Assembly: GCF_001602095.1 (NCBI RefSeq)
Contig: NZ_CP014991.1
Location: 744,001-808,000, forward strand
Reading direction: 5' to 3'
Length of the DNA: 64,000 bases
Source: Helicobacter himalayensis
GTDB lineage: Bacteria; Campylobacterota; Campylobacteria; Campylobacterales; Helicobacteraceae
The notes below the pieces were generated by a model. It saw only the letters and a program-made list of their open reading frames with translations, was not told the DNA's origin and made no database searches. The translations under genes were made by a program, and so were the position numbers. Shown in pieces: positions 33,968-41,498 of the stretch. The stretch's first letter is position 1. Each line of letters begins with the position of its first letter.

Positions 33968-34392
33968 TATGTATCGATATTGTCTTTGTTTGCCTTTATT
34001 TATCGGCTTTTGATAATAGAGAACATTCTGCAACATTTTCGTTTTTTTCGCATATGACGCCATTGCAATTGCGCCCTTTGTTGCGTGAAGCTAAAATTTG
34101 TGTAATGCCCACAAAATGTTTTGAAACCTTTGGTCTTAGTATTGTAGAGGCTACTCTTGCAGGTTGTATTCCTCTTGTGCGAGATATTGGCGCGCTTAAT
34201 GAAACAGCCCAAAAATATGCTGGATTAGTATTTCCAGATAGCAAAGATTCTTGTTTTCTTGCTTCTAAACTGCAAGAAGTGCTGGAAGATTATCCGCAAA
34301 AATGGGAGGAATTTAGCAAAAGACGCGAGGCTGTTATTCAAACCTTGCAAACAAAAAACTATCGCGATGATTTACGCGCCCTCTATTTTTGA
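33958..34392 (+). pseudogene. Headless GT4 C-terminal domain (fragment, potential extension of the upstream GT4)
   Basis: A family 4 donor-binding half lies here without its N-terminal domain. Family resemblance begins about 34015, and the first ATG is at 34054. It has HMTPLQLRPLLREAKICVMP, then CFETFGLSIVEATLAGCIP and a C-terminal helix region. It is paralogous to the end of the gene at 32504 (LWYETFGLVLVESILAG) but diverged. The frame is open upstream to the G tract, with no stop from 33958 onward. A change to 8 or 11 G would therefore append it to the 32504 protein. No ribosome site is evident at 34054. The stop overlaps the convergent uvrA end by about 10 bases. Confidence 0.7.
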
Positions 34393-37238
34393 TTTATTCT
34401 CTTTTGATTTAGTGTCCTCAACTCATTCTCCAAAAATTTCCCCGTGTAGCTACCGGTTTTTACGTGGTTTTTGGCAAGCATTGTTGGAGTGCCACAATCT
34501 ACGATTTTACCGCCTTTATCGCCCCCTTCTGGTCCTATATCGATGATAAAATCTGCGTTTTTTATCAAATCCAAATTATGCTCAATCACAATCATACTAT
34601 TGCCAAGCTCGACTAAGTGATGCAATACCTTTATGAGCTTATCGACATCGGCAAAATGCAGTCCTGTGGTCGGCTCATCAAGGATATAGAGCGTCTTTCC
34701 TGTGTCCTTGCGACTTAGTTCTTTAGCGAGTTTGACACGCTGTGCTTCCCCACCACTAAGCGTTAGCGCATTTTGTCCTAAATGGATATACCCAAGCCCA
34801 ACCGCGCACAATGTGCTAAGCTGGCTTGCGATTTTTGGCACTTTGGCAAAAAACCCCAGTGCCTCTTCCACGCTCATTGCTAGCACATCAGCGATATTTT
34901 TGCCATTATAGTGGATTTCTAGCGTTTGTGGATTGTATTTTTTACCCCCGCACGCATCGCATTTTACCATCACATCGGGTAAAAAGTGCATTTCAATCTT
35001 TATCTCACCCTCGCCTTGACATTTTTCGCATCGCCCACCTTTGACATTGAAACTAAAGCGCCCCGCGCTATACCCGCGCAGTTTAGATTCTTTGACTTGG
35101 CTAAAAAGCGTGCGGATATGATCCATTACACCTGTATAAGTTGCAGGATTACTACGTGGCGTGCGTCCGATGGGGCTTTGATCAAGATAAATCACTTTAT
35201 CTAATTGCTCTAGCCCCACGATTTCTACGCCATCGCATTTGTGGATTTTTTTAGCATTATTGAGAATCTCTTGCGCCGTTGGGAGTAGCGTTTGCAAAAT
35301 TAGCGAGCTTTTCCCGCTTCCACTCACGCCCGTAACACAAACAAAGTTGCTAAGCGGGATTTTTAAGCTAAGGTTTTTAATGTTATTGATTGTTATATGC
35401 TTGATTTCAAGCCACTTTTCCTGCGCGCGATTGTGACGATGATCGATGAGATTCTCATTGTTCAAATAGCTTGCGGTGAGTGTTTTAGCCTTAAGTAATT
35501 GCTCCTTTGTCCCACTGAATACGACTTCTCCACCATTGACACCAGCGCCCGGTCCAATATCCACGATGAAATCCGCGTGTAAAATCGTTTCTCTATCGTG
35601 CTCTACGACAATCACACTATTGCCCTTTTCCTGTAATGAGCGCAAAGTCTTAATAAGCCGCAATGTGTCGCGCTCGTGCAAGCCGATACTAGGCTCATCA
35701 AGCACATACATCACGCCTGTAAGCCCACTTCCAATTTGACTTGCAATGCGGATTCTCTGACTTTCCCCACCGCTAATGCTCCGTGCATCGCGCCCAAGGC
35801 TAAGGTAGCCCAGCCCCACATCGTCAAGGAAAAAGAGGCGCTCTCTAATTTCTTTCAAAATCGGCGCAGCAATCATTGCTTGCTGTGGATTCAAATCTTT
35901 AAAATGCACGTCATCTTTGAAAAACGCAAAAACCTGTTCGATTGGCAAATCGATAATCTCGCCAATTCCAAGCCCACCGACTTTTACGCTTAGAGATGAG
36001 AGGTTTAGACGATGCCCTTTACAGGTGGGACAGGTTTTTTCAGTCGTGTAATCGCCTAAGTCCTTGTCATCTTTAAACATATCATACGCAATTTGGATAA
36101 TGCCCTTCCACGGGCGCTCTAGTGTGCTTTTATTCCACTTAAAGCTCACTAGATTTGGCGCACCATATAAAAGGAGATTCTGCTTTTGAGAATCTAGCTC
36201 TTCAAAGCTTTTTTCCATATCTATGTCATACGCCTTGCAAAAGCCTGCAAACAGCTCGGCATAGTAGTTTTTGTTGTAACCAAAAATGACTTTTATCCCA
36301 CCTTTTTTTAAAGGTTGCGATTTATCAAGGATTTTTTTTACATCAAGTGTGTATTTTACCCCAAGCCCTAGACAATCCACACAAGCGCCTTTTGGCGAGT
36401 TAAAGCTAAAGCTAAGTGGCTCTAGCTCTTCAAAACTCACCTTACAATTAAAACACGCAAAATGTTCGCTGTAATGGATATGGCGCGTTTCTTTTTGTGG
36501 TGTTTGGGGCAAAGTTTGCTCGATTTCAACCTCGCCATAAGATTCTTTAAGTGCTTTTTCAATGGCTTGAGCGATACGTGTGCTATTGTCGCTGTTTAGC
36601 ACCACTCTATCAATCACCACCTTAATCGTGTGTTTTTTGTGTTTTGCAAGCTCGATTTCTTCATCTAGGCGCGTCATTACGCCATCAATTTGCGCACGCA
36701 CGAAACCCTTTTGACGCAAAGATTCTATCTTGTCAGCAAATGAGCCTTTTTTCTCTTTCACAATTGGCGCGAGGATTATAAGGGTGGAATCTTGCTCTAG
36801 CTCTAGCACCTGCGCGATAATATCAGTTTGACTCATATGCGAGATTTTCTCCCCGCAAATGTGGCAGTGCTGTACCCCTATGCGCGCAAATAGTAGTCGC
36901 AAATAATCATAAATTTCAGTAATTGTCCCAACTGTTGAGCGTGGATTCTTAGAAGTCGTCTTTTGATCGATAGCAATCGCAGGCGTGAGCCCCTCGATTT
37001 TATCAACATTTGGCTTACCGACTTTATCGAGGAATTGACGCACATAGCTTGAAAGCGATTCGATATACCTGCGCTGCCCTTCTGCATACAGCGTATCAAA
37101 AGCTAGCGTGCTTTTTCCGCTCCCACTTAAGCCTGTAAAAACTACGAGTTGATTTTTGGGAATCTCTAAATTGATATTTTTGAGGTTGTTTTCTTTTGCG
37201 CCTTGTATTTGGATAAGCTGCAGGTTTTTGGTGTTCAT
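34383..37238 (-). CDS. uvrA: Excinuclease ABC subunit A
   Basis: UvrA recognises distorted DNA in nucleotide excision repair and loads UvrB. The 951-residue protein has two ABC ATPase modules, with Walker A motifs GLSGSGKS (about 35) and GVSGSGKS (about 636). The signature sequences are SISGGESQRIRIASQIG and TLSGGEAQRVKLAKELS. Zinc-finger cysteines include CHICGEK and CEKCQGEGEIK with CDACGG. The length is standard. It is flanked on both sides by phase-variable glycan genes. It converges on the GT4 fragment with a 10-base overlap and no terminator between them. Confidence 0.97.
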   Translation of the reverse strand: MNTKNLQLIQIQGAKENNLKNINLEIPKNQLVVFTGLSGSGKSTLAFDTLYAEGQRRYIESLSSYVRQFLDKVGKPNVDKIEGLTPAIAIDQKTTSKNPRSTVGTITEIYDYLRLLFARIGVQHCHICGEKISHMSQTDIIAQVLELEQDSTLIILAPIVKEKKGSFADKIESLRQKGFVRAQIDGVMTRLDEEIELAKHKKHTIKVVIDRVVLNSDNSTRIAQAIEKALKESYGEVEIEQTLPQTPQKETRHIHYSEHFACFNCKVSFEELEPLSFSFNSPKGACVDCLGLGVKYTLDVKKILDKSQPLKKGGIKVIFGYNKNYYAELFAGFCKAYDIDMEKSFEELDSQKQNLLLYGAPNLVSFKWNKSTLERPWKGIIQIAYDMFKDDKDLGDYTTEKTCPTCKGHRLNLSSLSVKVGGLGIGEIIDLPIEQVFAFFKDDVHFKDLNPQQAMIAAPILKEIRERLFFLDDVGLGYLSLGRDARSISGGESQRIRIASQIGSGLTGVMYVLDEPSIGLHERDTLRLIKTLRSLQEKGNSVIVVEHDRETILHADFIVDIGPGAGVNGGEVVFSGTKEQLLKAKTLTASYLNNENLIDHRHNRAQEKWLEIKHITINNIKNLSLKIPLSNFVCVTGVSGSGKSSLILQTLLPTAQEILNNAKKIHKCDGVEIVGLEQLDKVIYLDQSPIGRTPRSNPATYTGVMDHIRTLFSQVKESKLRGYSAGRFSFNVKGGRCEKCQGEGEIKIEMHFLPDVMVKCDACGGKKYNPQTLEIHYNGKNIADVLAMSVEEALGFFAKVPKIASQLSTLCAVGLGYIHLGQNALTLSGGEAQRVKLAKELSRKDTGKTLYILDEPTTGLHFADVDKLIKVLHHLVELGNSMIVIEHNLDLIKNADFIIDIGPEGGDKGGKIVDCGTPTMLAKNHVKTGSYTGKFLENELRTLNQKRINQK

Positions 37239-37295
37239 TGTTTGCGCGCCCCCATCGCTTTTGTTGGAAAAAATAGTTTGAAAAACAAAGGCGCA

Positions 37296-37301
37296 ATTAT
37301 A
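37296..37301 (-). promoter_or_regulatory. Putative extended -10 promoter of uvrA
   Basis: On the minus strand TGCTATAAT (perfect -10 with a TG extension) lies about 58 bases before the uvrA start codon. It sits just downstream of the terminator of the preceding methyltransferase gene. No LexA-type operator was recognised. Confidence 0.6.
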
Positions 37302-37312
37302 GCATTTATTGC

Positions 37313-37348
37313 AAAAACTTAAGAACAGATTCTGTGTTCTTAAGTTTT
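37313..37348 (-). terminator. Intrinsic terminator of the FkbM methyltransferase gene
   Basis: A 14-bp perfect stem has arms AAAACTTAAGAACA and TGTTCTTAAGTTTT around a 7-base loop. On the minus strand it ends in TTTTT. It lies about 65 bases beyond the methyltransferase stop codon and just upstream of the uvrA promoter. Confidence 0.75.
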
Positions 37349-37413
37349 GAAGTGATTCCTCTATCGCTTTTTAGCGTTTGTGTAGTAATCACGCTAAGAA
37401 TCAAAAATAAGCT

Positions 37414-38202
37414 TTAAGGTTTGAGATTTTCTTTCATTGCGACATAATTTGTTGTAACAAATTGCTCGTAAAGCTCCTTGTATTCTGATATTTTGTAGAG
37501 TTTGTTATTTGGCAAGATTCTATAAATTGACATATTTATATCCTTGAAAAAATACCAAAAATCTTGGAAATAGGTTTTTGTGTCAATGTTGCACCCGCCA
37601 AATTCAAATGTTACAATGTCAATGGCATTTTTTGCAAATAATTCTAATGCGCCATTTAGGACATCTAACTCGTGCCCCTCGACATCAAGTTTGAGCAAAT
37701 GGATATGCTCTATGTTGTGTTTTTTGCAATAAGCATTAAGTGTGCTTATATGCACCTTTTCACTTTGTTCGAAATTAATATTAAAATGATCCAATCGCCT
37801 TTTGGTGAGTGAAGCTAAGCCCGAGCCTTGTTCATTATAATAAAGCGTGGCGTCTTGCTCTTGCACGCCTAGCGCAAAATTATTGAGAATTATATTTTCA
37901 TCGGTTTTTTTAAATCGTTGCGAAAGAAGTTTAAAAGTAGATGCAGAAGGCTCAAAGCAATGCAAGCTTGCTATTTGCCCCCCCCCCCCATTTAAGGCTT
38001 GAATACATAAGGTTGCATAATCGCCCTTATTTGCACCTACATCAAAAATGCAGTAAGGGGATTTGAGATTCTTTCTTAATATTTCAAAGACATAAGCCTC
38101 GCCACTAGAATTTACACCAGAACCTGAGCCAATGCCTGCGTGCAAAAGCATTTTTCTTGCGATTTGCTCTAGCTTATGCGTGTTAAATATTTTTGTTAGC
38201 AT
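37414..38202 (-). CDS. FkbM family methyltransferase, phase-variable (G12 tract)
   Basis: The 262-residue protein has a class I SAM-binding motif FDVGANKGDYATLCIQAL near 48 and KLDVEGHELDVLNGA near 166, both typical of the FkbM family. The family often O-methylates sugars on LPS, capsule or flagellin glycans. A run of 12 G on the coding strand (37978-37989) lies directly after the SAM motif, and the frame is open as sequenced. With 3k+2 G it stops at AAA-TAG, and with 3k+1 it stops after about eight codons. The gene faces away from the glycosyltransferase island across uvrA but probably belongs to the same surface-glycan function. An AAGGAG site precedes the start. Confidence 0.87.
   Translation of the reverse strand: MLTKIFNTHKLEQIARKMLLHAGIGSGSGVNSSGEAYVFEILRKNLKSPYCIFDVGANKGDYATLCIQALNGGGGQIASLHCFEPSASTFKLLSQRFKKTDENIILNNFALGVQEQDATLYYNEQGSGLASLTKRRLDHFNINFEQSEKVHISTLNAYCKKHNIEHIHLLKLDVEGHELDVLNGALELFAKNAIDIVTFEFGGCNIDTKTYFQDFWYFFKDINMSIYRILPNNKLYKISEYKELYEQFVTTNYVAMKENLKP
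37978..37989 (-). repeat. Poly-G tract 7 (G12 on the minus strand) in the FkbM gene
   Basis: Twelve C on the plus strand read as four glycine codons in the gene. The 3' flank CAAATAGC resembles the CAATA flank of tracts 3, 4 and 6. Confidence 0.97.
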
Positions 38203-38342
38203 AAAAACTCCTTAATTTTATGATTAAGGGTAGCATTATAACGCAAAAGGCAATAGAATCTGGCATCAAAAACAACCAAAGAGTAAGACAATTTATTGTA
38301 GTATGGTTTCGTGTGTTTTGTAATGAATTTGGAGGGGATGAA

Positions 38343-38744
38343 ATGGTAGAAAATGAAGCAATAAAAGGCGCAGTGAGCGATGAAGCGGGATTGAAGGAAG
38401 CCATTGCGAGTAACCAAAGCTCGATAGAAATCGAAGGGAATCTCGCACAAAAAGTAGTGCGGATAAAAGCCACAGGTGCGGTAGCATGGGTGATAGCAGT
38501 GGGGGCTGTGGTGGCTATTATCGCGCTTGTTGTAAGGACTTATTTTATATCACCTGCTACTTCAGGCGTGCTTGTAGCAATTCCTGTGGATTCTAGCGCG
38601 CAGGTAGATTCTGGTGTGCTAATCACGCTTGGGATTTTAGCGCTTGTGGCGGTTAGTGCGATAGTCATCGCAGCATTTAATAAGCTGCGAAAATATAGAG
38701 TAGAAAAACTTTCAAATTCTCGCGTGAGACTTAAGAAGAAGTAG
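38343..38744 (+). CDS. Small two-helix membrane protein of unknown function
   Basis: From the ATG at 38343, which has a GGAGGGG site 5 bases upstream, the protein is 133 residues. The frame is open from 38220, but that start lacks a ribosome site. An acidic N-terminal domain (about 1-45, including LKEAIASNQSSIEIEGNLAQ) is followed by a transmembrane helix near 50-70. A short loop follows, then a second helix near 92-112 and a strongly basic tail ending RLKKK. I do not recognise the family. It diverges from the FkbM gene and precedes the ATP-grasp-like gene by 164 bases. Confidence 0.65.
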   Translation: MVENEAIKGAVSDEAGLKEAIASNQSSIEIEGNLAQKVVRIKATGAVAWVIAVGAVVAIIALVVRTYFISPATSGVLVAIPVDSSAQVDSGVLITLGILALVAVSAIVIAAFNKLRKYRVEKLSNSRVRLKKK

Positions 38745-38908
38745 GATTGTGTGTGCATTGTAAAGCAAAAATTGATAAAACTTGTTAATTTGCTACATAG
38801 TCTCTAAGTTTCGCCTAGAAAAGTGCTGGTTTTATATTCTTTTGCGCTGGCTTGTGATAGAGTGAAAGCTTCTTTAACTTGTAAGAAAATCAAACAAAAG
38901 GAGAGGCT

Positions 38909-40018
38909 ATGAAAAAAAACATCGTGTTTTTTGAAGCGCGCGGAGGAAGTGATAAGGGGGCTGATGGGCATAGAAAAGATACTATGCCGATGGTAAATGC
39001 ACTTAAAGTTAAGGGGTGGAATGCGGAAGTGGTGTTTTTCACCGATGAAATTTTGCGTGATGAAAAAGAGCGCAATAAAATCTATGAGTATGTGAAAAAT
39101 ACCGCTGATGGTTATGTTTCTCGTGTGAATCCGGGCAATTTGAAAGAAGAGCGCCTTTATTTTGATGTGTTGCGTAAGCTCTGTGCTGATGGACTAGTGG
39201 GTATGCCTCATCCTGATGCGATGATAGGCTATGGCGCAAAGGACGCTCTGACGAAGCTTGCTAGCACCGATCTTGTGCCTGATGATACCTATGCCTACTA
39301 TGATCCAGCGGAAGCAAAGAGAATCGGCGTGGTTTTTGGCGAAAAACACGATTTTAAAAAGACTTTTCCAAAAACCTTAGCAAAAGGTGAGCGCGTATTG
39401 AAACAAAATCGCGGAAGCACAGGGGAGGGTATTTGGCGTGTGAGGCTTGAAAATGCGAGTGATTACAATAAGGTAGATTCTCTGCCACTTGATACCAAAA
39501 TCATCTGCACCGAGGCGAAAGATAATCACACGGAAGAGCGCAAACTAGGTGAATTTATGGATTTCTGCGAGCATTATTTGGTGGGTGATAATGGTATGCT
39601 TGTAGATATGACTTTCTTACCGCGTATCAAAGAGGGTGAGATTAGAATCTTAATGCTTTATAAAACACCGGTTTATGTCGTGCATAAAAAGCCAGCAGAA
39701 GGTGGAGATGCATTCTCTGCGACGCTCTTTAGCGGGGCGAAATATCGTTACGATGAGCCAAAAGATTGGCAAGGTCTTATTGATTGGTTTTTGGTGCAGC
39801 TACCCGGAATCCGCGAAAAGCTAGGAAATTATGATTTGCCACTTATTTGGACGGCGGATTTTATCCTTGATACTGACAAAGATGGCAAGGATAAATATGT
39901 GCTAGGTGAAATCAACTGCTCTTGCGTAGGTTTCACAAGTCCCGCAGAATATATGGAAAAAATCGCTGTAATGGTGGGTGATAATATCGTAGATATTGTA
40001 AGCGAGAAACTCAAATAG
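38909..40018 (+). CDS. ATP-grasp-like protein of unknown function
   Basis: The 369-residue soluble protein has features of the ATP-grasp fold. A glycine-rich loop occurs at KQNRGSTGEGIWRV near 168-181. A strand pair with RILMLYKTPVYVVHKKP follows, and then a likely metal and phosphate site WTADFILD...LGEINCSCVGF near 317-342, where E-x-N is the usual metal ligand. Such enzymes join an acid to an amine or thiol using ATP, but no substrate can be deduced. It probably belongs to a conserved, uncharacterised Campylobacterota family; this is from memory of sequence style, not a search. AAAGGAGAGG precedes ATG. It appears to be a single-gene unit with its own terminator. Confidence 0.7.
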   Translation: MKKNIVFFEARGGSDKGADGHRKDTMPMVNALKVKGWNAEVVFFTDEILRDEKERNKIYEYVKNTADGYVSRVNPGNLKEERLYFDVLRKLCADGLVGMPHPDAMIGYGAKDALTKLASTDLVPDDTYAYYDPAEAKRIGVVFGEKHDFKKTFPKTLAKGERVLKQNRGSTGEGIWRVRLENASDYNKVDSLPLDTKIICTEAKDNHTEERKLGEFMDFCEHYLVGDNGMLVDMTFLPRIKEGEIRILMLYKTPVYVVHKKPAEGGDAFSATLFSGAKYRYDEPKDWQGLIDWFLVQLPGIREKLGNYDLPLIWTADFILDTDKDGKDKYVLGEINCSCVGFTSPAEYMEKIAVMVGDNIVDIVSEKLK

Positions 40019-40095
40019 CACCACTTCTTTAAATCTCATTTTTGGGCTTTTTGTGTTTGCGCAAAAGTCCAAAATGCAGGGATACCTATTAATTT

Positions 40096-40127
40096 AAAAT
40101 CTCACAACAAGCCGAGATTTTGCTTTT
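40096..40127 (+). terminator. Candidate terminator of the ATP-grasp-like gene
   Basis: AAAATCTC and GAGATTTT pair around a 10-base loop and are followed by TGCTTTTG. It lies 78 bases after the stop codon. The stem is AT-rich and the T-run is interrupted, so confidence is moderate. Confidence 0.5.
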
Positions 40128-40255
40128 GTAAAATCGCAATACATTGGTGGCGTGAAGCTAGGGCGTGAATTATTTACTTGGGTAAAGCTATACGAAAAAT
40201 TCTTGTCGTGTCGCGTGTAAAGCTGAAAGTATGGTTGAAAGATATTTGAAGTTTG

Positions 40256-40295
40256 AAAAAAGCCCTAGATTCCAAAAGCAATGTTTGAATCTAGG
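40256..40295 (-). terminator. Intrinsic terminator of dps
   Basis: A 9-bp stem (CCTAGATTC with GAATCTAGG) is followed on the minus strand by GC and a run of six T. It is about 31 bases beyond the dps stop codon. Confidence 0.75.
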
Positions 40296-40325
40296 TGAAA
40301 TTGCAAGGAAGCCAAGTAGCCAAAA

Positions 40326-40763
40326 CTAGCTAAGTTGTGCTTTTAGCATCCAAATTGCTTTTTGCAAATGTGCAACCTTGTCGTCTGCGTATGCTGCGCT
40401 TACTTTATCGTCTTGTGCGTCTGCATCGCTTGAAAGCTGTAAAAATGCTTTTAAAAAGTATTCATAATCGCTTAAAATCGCCTTTGCAATTGCTTGAGAA
40501 TCAAAGCTTGTCGCGCTTTCCTCTTTAATCTTAGCAACTTTAATCATATCTGCAAGCGTCACATAAGGCACACCGCCTAGTTGCAATACACGCTCTGCGG
40601 CATCATCAAAGACATCTGCAAACTCCTCATAGATCTCTTGTGTCGCCTTGTGTGTGGGGTGGAAATCCATACCGCGCACATTCCAATGAAAATTATGCAC
40701 CTTGACATAAAACACTTGCGCGTCTGCCTGAATCTGTTTTAATTGTTCGATAACTTTACTCAT
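40326..40763 (-). CDS. dps: Dps/NapA ferritin-like DNA-protection protein
   Basis: Dps forms a 12-subunit shell that oxidises and stores iron with peroxide. The H. pylori homologue is the neutrophil-activating protein NapA. The 145-residue protein has the intersubunit ferroxidase ligands in HNFHWNVRGMDFHPTH (His near 23-41). EFADVFDDAAERV (Asp/Glu near 48-57) supplies the remaining ligands. The length is typical of NapA (144). AAAGGAGAAG precedes ATG. An 18-base inverted repeat near the predicted transcription start may be an operator. The gene has its own terminator and is probably monocistronic. Confidence 0.95.
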   Translation of the reverse strand: MSKVIEQLKQIQADAQVFYVKVHNFHWNVRGMDFHPTHKATQEIYEEFADVFDDAAERVLQLGGVPYVTLADMIKVAKIKEESATSFDSQAIAKAILSDYEYFLKAFLQLSSDADAQDDKVSAAYADDKVAHLQKAIWMLKAQLS

Positions 40764-40787
40764 CGCTTCTCCTTTAATGTAAAATAT

Positions 40788-40805
40788 TTCTTAGTAAGCT
40801 AAGAA
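40788..40805 (-). promoter_or_regulatory. Inverted repeat near the dps transcription start (candidate operator)
   Basis: TTCTTAG and CTAAGAA form a perfect 7-bp inverted repeat around a 4-base centre, 25 bases before the dps start codon. On the minus strand a TAGAAT hexamer (40815-40820) is a candidate -10 box, which would place the repeat at about +3 to +20. Iron or peroxide regulators (Fur, PerR) are plausible binders for a dps gene, but the repeat is not a clear match to either consensus. Confidence 0.45.
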
Positions 40806-40932
40806 CTGGGCAAAATTCTAAACTAACTTTGTAAATGTTTTTTACTCATAAAATAATAATTTTTATCAATTATATTTTATTTTTGTGCTGGCTTTTGGTG
40901 CAAACTTTCAATTTATTTTTGAAATTTTAAGC

Positions 40933-40938
40933 TATAAT
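40933..40938 (+). promoter_or_regulatory. Putative -10 box for the Lpp20-family lipoprotein gene
   Basis: A perfect TATAAT (context AAGCTATAATCAG) lies 36 bases before the start codon, in AT-rich DNA without a -35 consensus. Confidence 0.55.
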
Positions 40939-40973
40939 CAGCACTTTATTTTACAAATCACTAAAAGGAGTGA

Positions 40974-41498
40974 ATGATGAAAAAACTTGCAATGCTTGTA
41001 TTTAGCGTGGCTGTGGTGTTTGGATTCTTGGCTTGTTCAAGTAAAAATGAGCTTGGAAATACGGCAGATTTTGATCTTAGCGGTGCGCCATCTTGGGTGC
41101 TTGGAAGCTCTGATAGCGATAAAACTTTTGGTGTGGGAAGTGCGCAGATTAGCAATAATCGCACAGATTGGGCTATCAAAGAAGCTACAATTAAGGGTAG
41201 AGCAGACTTAGCAGCGACCATTGAGACAAAAGTCGAGGAAAAAGTCAAAGCACTTGATAGCGCGGAAGGTAGCGAAATGATTGTGGCTATCCGCTCAAGT
41301 GTGGAGCAAACACTTTCAGGCGCGCAAAGAACTGACACTTGGATAAGCAAGGGCGGGGTTTTGTATGTGAAAATTGAGATTAAAACAATCGACAGAAAGA
41401 CGCTCGATAAGAATCTTGCTAACCTAAGCAGAGTGAATAAAGAAGCTGCGAAGGCACTTTCAGAAACTGTCGATGAAATCATCGATGGCAAAAAATAA
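40974..41498 (+). CDS. Lpp20 family lipoprotein
   Basis: The 174-residue protein has a lipoprotein signal peptide. A KK-containing start is followed by a hydrophobic core and the lipobox FLAC, with Cys 21 as the lipidation site. The mature part resembles the H. pylori membrane lipoprotein Lpp20: GAPSWVLG near 37, then a short segment with NR-DWAIKEATIKGRADLAA near 60-80 and a C-terminal valine-rich strand region. It is probably outer-membrane or surface attached. Two in-frame ATG codons (40974 and 40977) follow an AAAAGGAG site. Its end overlaps the following radical SAM gene. Confidence 0.83.
   Translation: MMKKLAMLVFSVAVVFGFLACSSKNELGNTADFDLSGAPSWVLGSSDSDKTFGVGSAQISNNRTDWAIKEATIKGRADLAATIETKVEEKVKALDSAEGSEMIVAIRSSVEQTLSGAQRTDTWISKGGVLYVKIEIKTIDRKTLDKNLANLSRVNKEAAKALSETVDEIIDGKK

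Larger units (their letters stand above)
40019..40325. other. Intergenic region between the convergent ATP-grasp-like gene and dps
   Basis: This 307-base stretch has no convincing reading frame. It holds two candidate terminators, one for each convergent neighbour (40096-40127 plus strand, 40256-40295 minus strand). A GGGCTTTT...AAAAGTCC imperfect hairpin also lies near 40044-40070. I see no RNA gene signature. Confidence 0.6.

Noticed and set aside
27473-34392. A mobile element or genomic island with insertion sequence or integrase
   Set aside because: No transposase, integrase, terminal inverted repeats or target duplications were seen. The region is variable but looks like a resident glycan locus.
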